DNA of 64,000 nt from assembly GCA_025024175.1 (NCBI GenBank), contig QCXZ01000001.1, positions 21,266,001-21,330,000 of the forward strand, written 5' to 3'. Made by a program: the position numbers and the translations under genes. Below, one piece after another: positions 23,185 to 35,479 of the stretch. Within the stretch, counting starts at the first letter, position 1; every line of letters begins with the position of its first letter. Below the pieces are notes generated by a model, which did no database searches, was not told the origin of the DNA, and worked only from the letters and a program-made list of their open reading frames with translations. The stretch comes from Rhyzopertha dominica (Eukaryota; Arthropoda; Insecta; Coleoptera; Bostrichidae).

Positions 23185-23225
23185 AAGCTTTAGACTTGAG
23201 AAAGTGATAATAAATCACGAAACGT
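23185..23225 (+). ncRNA. Degenerate hammerhead-like motif
   Basis: CTTGAGAA is followed by GTGAT-AATAA-ATCAC (a perfect 5-bp hairpin), then GAAACGTTGCC. The hairpin plus GAAAC-GTT is the layout of Penelope-type minimal hammerheads, but the CUGANGA box is disrupted and no stem I is evident. At most this is a relic. Confidence 0.3.
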
Positions 23226-23369
23226 TGCCAACGGATCACATCGTGTTTAATTTATAAGTCTAACAACACCCAAAAATTGCGATTCAATCTATCAGTGATA
23301 GCGTTCAACAGAAGAAACAACCAACAGCTGAAGGGACTGACTGAGGGCAAGATGTACCACTGAAAAATG

Positions 23370-23800
23370 AGGTTAAATACATACTTGGAACTAACACCAG
23401 ATACCAGGATGACTTTCAAGCTTCTTCTTGAGAAAGTTACCACCAAGCAACAAAAGCTTTATAGGTTTGCAGATGCATGGCTGGGGACTAACATCAGATA
23501 CCAGAGTGACTTTCAAGCTTCATCCGGAGAAATTTACCACCAAGGAAACAAAGCGCTTATGGTTTATACCAAAGTTGTCATACTTACAGATATATGTACA
23601 TATGCGCCCTTAGTATGGTGCAAAAGGCAACCAAATTAAAAAGACTTGCTTGTCTGGAAATTACGGGGCGATGTTCACCACGACCATGGAAATGTTGCTG
23701 AATCTTGTTATTGTACCATCAGAGGCACTTATTGGCAGCTTATAGGCTGAAAATCGCGGTTTATGAAGACAGCTTCTATTCACACATTTATATCACTGCC
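23370..23800 (+). pseudogene. Jockey-type LINE RT C-terminal remnant with internal tandem duplication
   Basis: The translation shows LTPDTRMTFKLLLEKVTTK (23395-23450), the 'LGV-LD-R-F--H' region after the RT palm. The region recurs one unit later in another frame (TSDTRVTFKLHPEKFTTK; unit starts at 23391 and 23488, period 97 bp). Then come ALMVYTKVV, YAPLVWCKR and KRLACLEITG (about 23640-23675), the pre-RNase H segment of Jockey/R1/I-type LINEs. EMLLNL and YRLKIA follow, up to 23760. Frameshifts separate the pieces. The 97-bp duplication is not a multiple of three and by itself breaks the frame. Confidence 0.75.
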
Positions 23801-26800
23801 CAAATCAAATATGCCATTACAACTTATTATTTACATATTTCAAAAATAACCAATCAGTTCCTCGGCATCCACTTAAAAGACACCCAAAAACAAAAATAAA
23901 GAACTATAGGAGGCAGTCAAGGAGGTGTAAAGCAATTGTTAGTTGGTTAAAAATATTAGACGGGTTAGCATATAATTAGATTCATTACCTTTTAAGGTAG
24001 TGAGACTATAAAAAAAACATCATAACAAAACTTCATTAAATTAACATCATCAAATTTTTATATGTTAAAGTACTATGTGTAATGTAACATACCCGAGTTC
24101 GTAGAGATTTAGATTGAGATGTGATCGTCCAGTACTTACCTACATTGTGTTATTTTAGTTAAACGTACCTTCGATGCACTGGTTACTCACGTAAATAGGG
24201 AGATTTGATGTAATCATAAATAACACAAAACAATCTCAAAACATCTAATTTATTACTAAACAAGGTCAAATTTGGAGGGCTAACAAATTGTAGAAATGCT
24301 GCTGAAAATTGTTATTTAAAACAATGAATGAACTGCCAATTCTAGATCTGTGTTCGATATCACTTTCACTCTCAAGATTCAAAACTGAAGAGATTTTTGT
24401 TAGCATAGCCGACTATGGTCAGCAGATACTGAGGTCCCATGCGGGAGGCAACTCAGCTATATAGTTGAATGGTTTGGTGCAAAAATCTTGGTTTTTATTT
24501 TACCAGATGTTTGCCCAGCACGGGCGAAAATATTAGTTCATGCATCAAGGCTCTAACATCACACTTTCAAGCATCACGTCTAACTATTTCTGCATGGATA
24601 CAGCTAATCAAAGAATACGAGAACACAGTTAAGAAAATGACATAAATATAGTTTAAAAAGAAGACTACAACAGCAGCATAGCTTGCAATGTTACCGTTGA
24701 CTCCAAATACAGCATGTATCCTAATTAATTAATTAACAGAACAGTTTGAGTTAAACAACTAGGTTGATTGGATGACAATGGTGTTTGTTTAAAACTAATT
24801 ACATAATGTGATTGAAAAAAGAACACAAACAATAAAAATTAAAAATTGAAACAGTACTAGCCGGTGAACAGTTGAAGGAACACACTGAAACTGAAGCGCA
24901 TCTGTTTCTCGTCCACTTAAGAACCTACCCCCTCGAACGTCGCAAATATGCCCCATTCCCAAAACCGATACGAAATATAAACTGAACAATTTGTGAGGCA
25001 ATATGAATAAAATACAGAAATTTGAAGATGGCATACCTGGTTACTTCATATGATATTTACAAAGTTTATGCTTTAAGTTCAAAACAATTTAATTACGGCC
25101 CCTTCATATATGGCCAAAGTTAATTACAAAAGGAATGCACTGTTAGGGTGAAATTAAAAAAAAATCCATATCTGTTTATTTTAGTATGTCTTGCACCACA
25201 AAAGTACTTCATGGATGAGATATTTCTTCCCATGTGTTAAACATGAAGAGCGCCATAGCCAGTGGTCAATAAATAAACTGGCAACTGCAAGACATCCGCA
25301 ACGCCTCGGGTCTACATCAGTATAACATTTCAAGCATGTTGCAAAGAGAGCTAGTTAAAATACCGAACGCAAACATTATTTCTGCATCGTAGATGAGAAG
25401 ATTATTTATCATCTAGCAACCGCAATACTCCGTACAACTCCTGAAATTTATTGTGGCCTTGGGCACCCGTAGATCTCGAGCAAACTGCAGGACGCGTTTT
25501 GCCCTGCAAATGAGCGGAATGCCTCTTTGGATAAATGCTGCCACCAGAAAGCATTGTTGTGGGATATTTTTTCTAGACGGTAATTGCTACGGCTGTGCTG
25601 TCTGCTCGATTATTGGGTTTGGTTTTTTCGCTAGTTCTGGGAGGGAAACTATAATTCTCTGATCTCACGATACCAACATTCATTTATTTCGAGTAATGAA
25701 TATAATAATTATTATGCCGGTATCGCTTGTGTGTTCAAGAAAGGAGTTTTTGCAAATAATAAGAGCAAGGTGGGCATAGAGCTCCAGCTTTAACTAAAAT
25801 CTTCGTATATAAAATTATCATATATTTCAGTGAAAAGAAACTATTTAAAATGAAAATGAGTGTGAAGTGAGAGTTACAAAAAGGATTTTCGAAACTGAGG
25901 AAGGGCTATAGCTCGGGTTCAAGTACTGTTTAGCTGGTTTTGCAAAGCTAATGGAAATAAACTTGCAGCTTTTAACGGATTTATGAAAGAATTGTTGCAT
26001 ATTATCATATTATATCAATTTGCAGCTAATGAGTTGATGATGAAAGAGAAAATGAACACCCTCCAACTAATGGTCAGAATTACAATTCTTTATGCTTCAA
26101 GGATGGGCATATAAACAAAGTACTATTAGACTCGGTTTCCAATAAGAACGAAGCCCAGATATATAATGACAGCATTTTGACAACAAAATGAAAAGACAAA
26201 GATAAAAAGTTTTGTCATATCCGGTATCTGAAAATGCCAAACTAAGTTTTCTTCCACCCAACGTACTTATAGTCCTATATGTAATGCTTTAATCTTGATA
26301 GCAACAGCCTGAGAAAAAGTAGCTCGAGCAGCAATATAAAATGTTTTACAAGAGCAAGATTTTTAGAGGATGACGTAAAAAAGCGTTTAATTGAGAAAGC
26401 TATATCTATAAAAGACCACAAAATATTCAAGCGTCGGTTGTTTTTTAAACGAGATGCCTTAAAATGATATTTGTCATTTATCGAGCTTGTAGAACTCGAT
26501 AAATTAGAATATTTCTTAATTACATAAAATTTGCGAGGGTGTGTATGTGTGTGTGAAAGCAAAAGGAAAGTACAAAAATAATTAAATACTCTTCATTTAC
26601 AAATTATTTCAATAAACTTTAAATGTATGATTCAAAAACTTGTACTCAATTCAATTATTAATTAATTATTTAAAAATTTTAATAACTGTGCTTATTAATT
26701 CGCTAAAACTTAATGCAACTATTTTAACTGTGACCATATCCTGCTAACGAGTGTGTTTGCCTTCTCCGAATGTAATCTCTATTGAAAAGTTTTAGTGCAT

Positions 26801-27440
26801 TCTAATTTTCATTAGTCTCCCAAATATAATTTACAAACTCTAAAATTATGCCCTTCGTTTATCTTCAAAATATGCCCAATCCTCGTAGTAGTATAGTATA
26901 GTATAGTGTAATGATCCTATTTAAAAATATTTAGTGATAATGCGTATTATTACCCCTTTAGTATTTAAAAGATGTCTGACGAACGCAAATATATTTCTTA
27001 CTGTATGTTACCCGCTGGAAAGCTTAAACATCTGTTTACTATCAGTGGAAAGAAGCAACAAAAAGAACACCTACGACATCTTTATATGTTGTGTTAGGAC
27101 ATTATGTGCGATAACTGCCACTTCCTTTAAAAACCAGTGTTGTCAGACTAACAAAAAATTCCCTGAATTCTATTGGCAACGGTATCACACACTATACGAT
27201 ATTTCGCCTCAAATATATTTTATGGTAAAAGATAATTTTCCTGCAATAATCACCAAATTTTAAATGTAAATTTACGTCAGTTTCCCACTGCATACAATCT
27301 AATTAACTTTTTTTTTAAATGCAGCTGAAAAGCTGTATCTCTCAATTGTAATAGTCGTTATGTTTTCTATTACGTATAGTTATGAGAGCAAAATGTTCCT
27401 TTTTTGGTGTTTTGTAAATCTTGAACGTATATCTTGAATA
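23801..27440. other. No recognised genes
   Basis: AT-rich. A less AT-biased block at 25440-25670 includes a 69-codon open stretch (25453-25662, Cys-containing, no known motif). A 109-codon plus-strand stretch at 26934-27263 and a 95-codon minus-strand one at 26275-26562 have no recognisable domain. A short TATAG run is at 26890-26908 and a GT-rich run at 26535-26556. Confidence 0.35.
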
Positions 27441-27449
27441 TGGCATTCA

Positions 27450-28200
27450 ATAGTTCAGATCAAATGTTCAGATCAGACATGTTTATTCTTAAAATAAATG
27501 TAGTGTCAGGTACAATATTATCACGATGTAGGTTCCAGTAGGTATCTGTTGTTACTTTTCCATTTATGAAGTGCGGACTAATATGTGTTGCCCAAGAATA
27601 CCAGCCAACACATTTAGTTTCTGAGAATAGTGTGTATGCTGGACCAGTAAGATCTGTCATGTCTTGTTAAAAATCCGTTTAGACAAAAAGTGGTTTCGTC
27701 AGAAAATTAAATGATGTTTGAAAAATTTTGATTATCATTAGTCATTTCTATCATCATCCCATAAAACTAAATTCTGTCAAGATTATCTTCATTTAGTTCT
27801 TTGAGAAGGTGTACTTTGTAGGATTTTTATTTATTCCTTCGTTCGTTCGGATATTAATATCCGAACAACTGACAACAAGTTGCGTGGTTAAGGCATAGGA
27901 TTTATTTCCGGATGAACATTATTAAATAAAAATCACTAACATCTTGGTGTAAACTTTGTAGATCTGCATAGCCAACCAATATTAGGATTTCAATCCGTTG
28001 AGTTTCACTAAGATTTACCATGTTTGAAAATTGAAACTTCTGTTGTAAATAACCTTTTAACTCATTGAAAGGTAGTTGCAACTGGCATGGAAAAAGGAAA
28101 AAGCCATAGATCACTTTGCTTTTTTCTAGAATTATCATCAAAAGAATAAAAAGTAATTTTGACAATTGCAGAACTTGCATCGAAAACGTTTTTTTTTTTG
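27450..28200 (-). pseudogene. IS630/mariner-like transposase remnant (DUF4817-type), N-terminal and DDE part
   Basis: On the minus strand, 27902-28180 contains NLSETQRIEILILVGYAD followed by a degraded HQDVSDF stretch. This is the N-terminal helix-turn-helix signature of this family (RIEIL--VGYGD-----QEV). Farther along come LNEDNLDRI, MTNDNQNFSNII and FSDETTFCLNGF (about 27690-27715), with the first catalytic Asp in SDE, then a TRH string. Next is the stretch 27460-27660 with CVGWYSWATH and INGKVTTDTYWNL, the usual 'GP-FF-G-V-GE-YL-L' region. Stops and frame changes break it. The C-terminal DDE part is not visible. An 8-bp palindromic string (ATATTAATAT) occurs near 27852. Confidence 0.75.
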
Positions 28201-29587
28201 GAAATTTTTACAGAGCTCATTCAGAAACCATTATCTCTATGACCTGAAGGTAACTTTTTAGTATGGATTGTCTGCTTTGAGCATCAGATGATACTTCCTC
28301 CTTGAAAGAAAAATAACAAAAATCAACTACTGTCGACTCAGATCGTTATATTGTGGGTGGAACCAACAAACTCATTACTATGAGAACATATATTTCCCTT
28401 CTCATTACATGTCACTTTTCGTCATTTCTTTTTCAATACTTGTTACAAAAATGAGTTATACCAGCTACCAAATCGTGTATATAATGTAGGCATCTACCTA
28501 AACTTATCGGTCGTTTGATGATATCCGTATAAAATGTATCTCTAGCTTGGCAACAATGCGTCTTCCATCCCCGAAGTGAGTGATCCCCGGGGACCGGTTA
28601 TAATGCTTTGAAACACATTACACACAAGCGGCAACAGTTAAATTTAACTCCCTTAGGATATCCGCCCATCCGCGCCAACGAAGTATCACTTTAAACATAC
28701 AAACACCAACGTAACACGATATTTATTTTGGTTACATGTACAACTCCTATACGGGCTTTAGTCGTTCAGCACGGATTTTTTTCACCAGCTTTGATGTGAG
28801 TTTATCGATGCAGTTATGATGCTATAAAAACACACGAACGTCGTTAATAATGAATGTGGGTCAAGGGGCGAGAATGTTCAGAGAAAAGTCGTCATCATTA
28901 GTTTGCTTGTCAGATGGGATGGTTCCACGAAACGCTTGAAATTCTGATGTTGCAATCTGTACCATACAAATGCATGAATTTTTGGCAATTAACTGGACTC
29001 AATATAGCGATGACTTTCATTTAAAAAATCATGCATTATGAATTATGTATTAATATGTATACCGAAGCGTTTCAAATCTACTGAAGTGTCTTGAAGGAAG
29101 TAACAAACTAATTGTAAATACCGGTGTTAAGAGAAGATTACTACCTTATTCTATGGCAGTTGTTAGAAAGTTTTAAATACGGTAGTCACATAGATATAGG
29201 AACCCTTGCTTCAGCTTCAATAATTAGCCTTACCGAAGTATTACATTAACAATAATACTTGCTAAGATCCCTTTATTTTTGAGCATATCTAAGATCTCTC
29301 TTTGAAAATGCACCGTACTTTTTAAAATTTGCACCAAACGTCGCTAGATATTATTATTGTAATAAAGTTATCTTCATTCAGGAAACTTATTCAAATATTC
29401 GGCATCCGCTCGTAGCTAAGTAGTTCCCTAAAAGAAATTAAATCATAAATTGCGGTGGTGATCCAAATACTGCGCATAAGAGGTAAATATCTTAACGTTT
29501 ACGGTATCCCGATAAACGTTATTCTAAAAACTCCTTAATGATGTATACATCTATAGTACAATTTATGGAAGTTATATTAATAAAACA
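28201..29587. other. No recognised feature
   Basis: AT-rich non-coding sequence; a short GC-rich patch lies at 28555-28600. No open frame or repeat recognised. Confidence 0.4.
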
Positions 29588-29790
29588 CCTCTTCAGTAGC
29601 TTAACAAGTATATGTAACTAAAACAAAGAAACAATGAAAACCAGTCAAACATAACGTAAGTATAGATACAATGGTGTGGGGAAGAATTTGTTTGTGTTAC
29701 TTTTTTGGTTCCGCTATTGCGATAATGTTTGACTGGCTCTCATTGTTTTTAGTTTCGTTATACTCGTACTTACTAAGCCACTAAAGAAGG
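29588..29790. repeat. Inverted repeat with about 65-bp arms
   Basis: The left arm (29588-29651) includes CTTCAGTAGCTTA, AACAATGAAAACCAGTCAAA. The right arm (29725-29790), reversed, reads CTTTAGTGGCTTA ... AACAATGAGAGCCAGTCAAA. The spacer is about 73 bp. Non-coding; it could be a small miniature inverted-repeat transposon, but no target duplication is evident. Confidence 0.75.
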
Positions 29791-30386
29791 CCGAGTAGTT
29801 GTTGCAATTACAATGTTGTTCAATGAACCACTATAAATCAAATTCACAGCCTAGACAAACAGATACACTACACTACCAATTATTGCTGCCCTGACTAATG
29901 CCAGTTATTGCTTTTTTGTAACAGACGACTAGCAATAGGTTTCATTCACGAAAGAAACTGATCCATAAAATGAACTTTATATAGATGAATTCTAAACAAA
30001 CTCCCTTGCAAACCGAATCCAAACTCAAAAAAGGTATGTTATTGTTCTACTAGCGATAAGTGAACTTCAAAAGCAATCCACAACATCCATGCTAGCATCT
30101 TACAAAAATTAATCAAAACCAATATAGGTACATGAGTATTTCGCACTTGTCAACTTGTACGATTGCTGACTTTTTACTTTTCATTGATAGGTACGTAATA
30201 ATTAATCAACGGCTTTTTAAATAACGGTACCTCGGTGTTAAAAAAAATTACGGGCTCGCTAATAGCTCCATGTCAAAAATTATATATTTTGATTTTTTGG
30301 AGTTTTAATGTCCTTTTGACAGTGAATGTAGGTTTTCAATTTTTTTAATTTTACAGTGTTTTAAGTTTCCTGTAACGAAAATTTGG

Positions 30387-30429
30387 GTTGCTGAGGATGG
30401 AGGTTCTTAACCTCCGAAACATGTTCAAC
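30387..30429 (+). ncRNA. Minimal hammerhead-like ribozyme motif (Penelope-type)
   Basis: Stem I GTTG/CAAC (30387-30390 and 30426-30429) encloses CTGAGGA (matching CUGANGA), one unpaired T, then a 7-bp stem II GGAGGTT-CTT-AACCTCC, GAA, a very short stem III (AC-AT-GT) and a cleavage-site T. This is the layout of the minimal hammerheads reported from Penelope-like elements. The unpaired T between the core and stem II is a defect. No Penelope coding sequence is adjacent; the following 100 bp lead into a LINE remnant. Confidence 0.5.
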
Positions 30430-30519
30430 ATTTAACTTGTTAACTTTTTTTTTATAATTTTAATTTCCAATATACAGGAGTATTTGCTGAATGAATGAAA
30501 TAGTACTACCTATAGTCCT

Positions 30520-31360
30520 TGTATAAGCAGATGACCTGATAATAATGGCAGAGAACGAAAATGACTTGGCAGAATTCTTAGAAAATGCAGAACACGAACT
30601 CCACAAAAATGAACTAACAAACTACACGAAGAGCAACATCATGATAAGAGATCCTTCCAGCAGAACAATCCTAGAAACAGGCACAAAATACAAAATAGAG
30701 AACAACAAACAAAATAAAATATCTAGGTACATACATAACCAGCCATCTTAGCCGCAGAGAGGCGGTTAGAGAACGGATCAAAACCTTACATAGCGTAAAC
30801 AGGGCGATATTATCATTTTTTAAACAAACCACACTGGAAATTGATAAAAATTCTATATACATCATCAGAACCCCTGGATGACAGATTGATCATAACAAGA
30901 ATAGAGACATATGTGATGAAATACTGGGAATACATCCAAAGAAGAGAGGTAGACCACATATTAAGAAAGGCTTGCGAGCTAAGCGGAGACAAACTAAAAA
31001 AAGGTAGACCGTGGTATACATGGAAAACAACTATAGAAAGGATAATCCCGAAATCAGGGAAGAATGACGAACAATGGATAGAAATGGCAAAAGACAAGAA
31101 ATTGATCAACGAAGAATCCCTCAGGTTAGGTTATACGACAAATGATATCAACAACACCAAGAAAACATTCAAAGAATATGAATGTACCTTTATAACCTTC
31201 CCACTCCAGTCCTTATATGTCCGTAACATGCGCTAGGCAGTCGCACTACTAGCAATTAGCATGCACCCCTCGAACCCAGCGTAAACGGTCGGCCCGGCGC
31301 AGATGTATATCTGGGAGTGGCAGAAATGCTGACCGTACGCTGGTTCAGTCAATCAATCTA
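30520..31360 (+). pseudogene. LINE RT C-terminal remnant, family with CAAT tail, copy A
   Basis: The palm motif appears as *ADDLIIMAENENDLAEFL, in which the Tyr codon of YADD has become a stop (about 30526-30530). A thumb-like region follows with HKNELTNYTKSNIM and, in the next frame, VRERIKTLHSVNRAILSFF. The C-terminus (30841-31236 open stretch) carries KKGRPWYTWKTTIERI, the usual 'GRPR--W-D-I' basic motif. The 3' untranslated region holds a hairpin (31275-31290 with 31331-31343) and a TCAATCAATC tail at about 31348-31358. The minus-strand open stretches overlapping it are antisense shadows. It is inactive. Confidence 0.8.
31275..31358 (+). repeat. LINE 3' hairpin plus CAAT tail, copy A
   Basis: CCCAGCGTAAACGGTC pairs with GACCGTACGCTGG, followed directly by TCAGTCAATCAATC. 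The same arrangement ends the LINE copy at 46699-46743. Conserved 3' hairpins followed by simple repeats serve in several LINE clades as the reverse transcriptase's recognition site. Confidence 0.7.
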
Positions 31361-32541
31361 TCCAATATACATGGGTATTTACAGCGCAATTCATTTATGA
31401 CACGTCAGTATTTAATATCACACTTTAGGTACCAAGCTGCATGTCCTTCATATCCTTAATCCAAAATCAACATGCACCATCATACTCAGCACCAAAAACT
31501 ACGTTCAACGACACCTATGAAGCAAAATCATAATTTTGTACCTTTAAGCACCATCTTGCATAACGCATTGAGACTACACCGCATTTATCTGCAATTAATT
31601 TAGTTCCATTAAATAAACTTTAAAAGTCGTATTCATGAAAATTCTGCTTAAAATAATGTCCATAAATTGTTCTATTTATTAAGGATACTATCTGGAAAAA
31701 CATTGTCTTAGCAGCAGTAATTTTGCATACCGCTGATACCTACAACCTTTTATGAAATGCCCTGGAGGAAAAATATGATGATAAAAGGACATTAGCCAGT
31801 ATCTATTTGTCTCAAATTTGGAATTTTAAACCGCTATAAACAATTGTTTACAGTTTGAATACAGTTATCGTTGAAGTTGATAGAGCAGTTAGTGCTTTAC
31901 ACAAATTAAGCTTGCAGAATCCTTTGTTGTTACGACTGTTAGTTTTCCAAATAAGATAGTTACACTCAACTCTTCAAACAGAAGTTACATCTTTTTATGC
32001 AGAATTATCGTCTTTTGTTATAAAACGGGCCAGAATAGTAACTCGTAAACATCAATCAGTACAAACGTCAAACGAACTGGAAGCATCAGCAATTCAAATA
32101 TTAACAAAGCAAGTGCACGTATTTTTTACTAAAGAGTGTAGTTCGAAAAATAGTAAAACAAGGATAGTTAATTTGTTAGATGCGTAAGAATTCTGAGCAT
32201 AAATAATATTAATAAGCGAAGTTTCTACATTTGGCGGTTATTGAAAGAGTGAAGTTTGTAAATCAAAATATATTGTGTTCCAATTGTCTTGAACTTGATT
32301 ATATTTCAGTACAAAAATAAAAACCTCTTTAATGAAATTTCGCAAACATATTCAAGAAGACTGAAATGGTACTTGCAATTAATCATAAAAACCCAATTAC
32401 AGGACAAAATAATTTTTTTTATTTTGCTTCACTATACAACAAAATAAATCAGAAATGTTAATCGTCACCTACTTTTGTAAAAAGAAACATCAAATTATTT
32501 ATTATCGAATGTGCAAAAAAAACGTGTTTGCGTGTAACTAA
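31361..32541. other. No recognised feature
   Basis: AT-rich non-coding sequence with no open frame or repeat that I recognise. Confidence 0.4.
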
Positions 32542-32550
32542 CTCTGGTTA

Positions 32551-33473
32551 TAGTGTTGGGCGATACATCAAAATGTATCGATATTCGGTATCAATACGTA
32601 TCGCAATACTGTATATCGATACACCTATCGTATCGTTTTCTGAGTATTGAATATTCGTAATATCGGATAAATATCGATCCAGGAAATAACAAATGGATAT
32701 AAAGTGAATTAAAACACTTCTTGTTTTACATAATTTACATCACTGTTTCTAAAAACCTCTATTCTTCAGCTTCGTCAGTTACTAGTGCATCATGTTAAAC
32801 ATATCAATAATTTGTCACCATGCCAGGACAGCGAATTGAATAAGTGAATTTTATTAAACTGAGTTTGCGTTTATTGGAACATTGGTGAGAAAGAACACAT
32901 TTGATAAAAAGGCTGAACTAAAATAGTCATATTTGCTAAAAAAAAGGATTGACGGCGATTGGGGATTTATTACGAGAATTAATTTATGGAACATCCTGAT
33001 TTTTTATATTGCAACTGTATTACTAATTATAAAAAAGTGCATATGCACATACCTTGATAAGAGGTAAGCTATTTTTTAAGACTTAATCTGGCATTTAAAC
33101 GTTCACAAATTAGAGCCTCCAACAAATTATTTATACGGGCACAATTTACATTATTGCAATGTTGTTCTATAAGAAGAGTTCCTATTGCGTTAAGGATATA
33201 CTTTTTATCAATACCGTAATTATGCTATATGGTTTGGCAGAGTAGGTATAAAAAATATAATGCTATACTATAGTAAAGTCGTTGCCACTTTTTTTCCGCA
33301 ATTTTTATGGAAGATAACGAGGATAGGGTTGGTAGAAAATAAATGATTCGATACCACTCTGATTGGTATCGATCCAGCGAAATATCGCAACACCAAGTAT
33401 CGATACAAAATGTCGGGTATCGAAAGCAAAAGTATCGATACCTAGAAATATCGATACGTATCGCCCAACACTA
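32551..33473. mobile_element. Non-autonomous hAT element with TATCGATA subterminal repeats
   Basis: The termini TAGTGTTGGGCGATAC (left) and, reversed, TAGTGTTGGGCGATAC (right) are a hAT-style pair. The flanks are CTCTGGTT (32542-32549, then one extra A) and CTCTGGTA (33474-33481), a near-perfect 8-bp target duplication. Both subterminal regions are packed with TATCGATA or closely related ATCGATAC units, in both orientations, as in hAT elements whose transposase binds subterminal repeats. There is no transposase frame; the 60-codon open stretch at 33363-33545 is only the repeat-rich right end. Length 923 bp. Confidence 0.85.
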
Positions 33474-33481
33474 CTCTGGTA

Positions 33482-34532
33482 TAGTACATCGGAAGGTTCT
33501 TTTCTTCCATTTTTAATAATTGAAATAAATACGTTCGTGCATTAATTACTATCTATTATAGGTAGTTATTTGTCTTTGGCAGGCCAGTTGTTTGATAAAC
33601 CAGCTACACTTGATAAAATATTGTTTCCTGTAAACTGAAACGCGCCTATATCAATCACTTACTTGATGAAATTAATGAGATCCACGATTTTTTAATGCAC
33701 GGAAAAGCTCACAGATACTCAAGGTAGAACAGGCCAATTGTTTGCAGCTTTATTGAATTTGCTTTATTTTTGTAATACTTAAATGTAAAAATAACACCTA
33801 TCGATATCTGTTTCCTTGCGGAAGATGCTAGAAGACATTCCCTGCATTTCATTTATTATAAACTTAAAGCGAACCTGATCATTAGACTTCTCGCTAGTTC
33901 ATAACAGCTTCCCAGCAGTTATCCCACTACACATATCAGGTGTTTGTTAACATCTCAAAACCTGATTAATCGACTAAAACCGTCAGCTTTTTCAACGGAC
34001 CAAAAGCATTTAGGGATTATCATAGGAAATCAATTAAGTTCGAGGATCCCACCGGCCGAGTGAGGATGGAACGATTTAAATTGCTTGTAGATGAATGGAC
34101 CGATTGATTTTTGGTTTTGTTTCACGGCGTGGAAAAGCGACTCGCACCTGTTTAAACCATCTGGGAGGCCGTCGGTTGGTTTATCTGATGATCAAGACGG
34201 TTAGGAATTCTTGAAGGTGTTTAGTTGCTTGGGTAAACGAAGATTCACTGATGTGGCGAGTCGTCGGAATTTCCTTTTATATGACATAAAATAATTATTA
34301 TATTACTGTATATGATATACATTTTCTGTTTATATAACTTAGGTATACGGTGGTTGTTCATTCATTCATATGACGTTTGGTGGTACACCATTTTTTTCCT
34401 TTCCTTATTCTTCTTTGACAGCGAACAAATATGTTATACAACAAAGTAAGAGCTGCGTGTGATTTAATTTCAATTAAACTATCCATTAAAAACTTTTACA
34501 ACAATCGTTTGGAAAGTCTAAATACCTTATTG
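33482..34532. other. No recognised feature
   Basis: AT-rich with a moderately GC-richer part at 34020-34270 and no open frame or TE signature recognised. Confidence 0.35.
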
Positions 34533-34720
34533 GGCAGCTAAGCCGTCATTTTCAGTAAAAGTTAAAATAAGCGATACCTTAAAATGTCTGGCTAGGTTTA
34601 ATCGGAAGACATTCTTCCACTGAAAATTAGGCGAGGAGAATATCCTCCTGTTAAAACCAGCCAGACATTAAAAGAAGTCGTTCACTTTAACTTCTACCTA
34701 AGTTTGCAGCTTAGCCGCTT
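34533..34720. repeat. Hairpin-forming inverted repeat
   Basis: GCAGCTAAGCCG ... AATGTCTGGCTAGGTTTA on the left is mirrored by a right arm that reads, reversed, GCGGCTAAGCTGC ... AATGTCTGGCTGGTTTTA. The loop contains a second small hairpin, GAGGAGAATATCCTCC. It is about 190 bp, non-coding, and could be a miniature element; no target duplication was found. Confidence 0.65.
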
Positions 34721-35479
34721 ATTTCAAAATTATTGCGGTGAGCTCTTTTTTATATACATACTTTGATGTACTAGTTTACATAGTTTACTCGATTCAGTGC
34801 AACAAAATAGTGATTATCATATATCAAAGAAAATGTTCGCAGAATAATCGGTAATTTGTTGGACAGTAAGCTAGTGTCGAAATAATAACATAAATTACAT
34901 TTGGCACAGATTCATTTCATTCAATTCAATCGGATATTGTCATTAGACTTACACCACACATTACGGCACAAATTAATGTTCTTTTGAAAAATATTTTGCT
35001 CACTCGGTTAGACTTTTTAATGTGACTACGATCATCTTGGATAGCGAACTTTTTTTGTGGAACAGCCCCATCGCGGGAATATCCTGTGCTTAGTGGTCTG
35101 AATGGGAATTTTGTAAACAAAAAACCCGCGCCGACGGTCATGCAACGGATGGACCAAGCGGTCACATGATTAGACTGTCAGGAAGCGTTAGCTTCAGGCC
35201 TTTGTGGTTTCTTCCAATCCACTGGTTCCTTTGCTGCTTCCACCTGACTTCTTCATTAAGACAACCGGGGAAGGATACGCCTAATTATGTTAGGTAGAAC
35301 GCAAAATTGAGAAGAATTCGGCTGAACCAATGTTCAGAACAGTAAAACATGATAAACTGGCCAGCAAGCAATGTTACATAAGAATACGTTTTGGTTTGCA
35401 GCTTGCAAAAGATGTGTTTCGGCTTTTTTAACTCAGTAAAAAAAACTCTTCATCTTCACGTCTTTTTATTTAACTAAAC
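34721..35479. other. No recognised feature
   Basis: A 79-codon minus-strand open stretch (34926-35165) shows no recognisable motif. The block 35030-35330 is less AT-rich than its surroundings. Confidence 0.3.

Noticed and set aside
26934..27263. 109-codon frame with a SVERS string resembling the hAT C-terminal motif
   Set aside because: Only one short string matches; the surrounding conserved residues of the hAT dimerisation region are absent.
30813..31109. 98-codon minus-strand frame
   Set aside because: Antisense shadow of the LINE C-terminal region on the plus strand.
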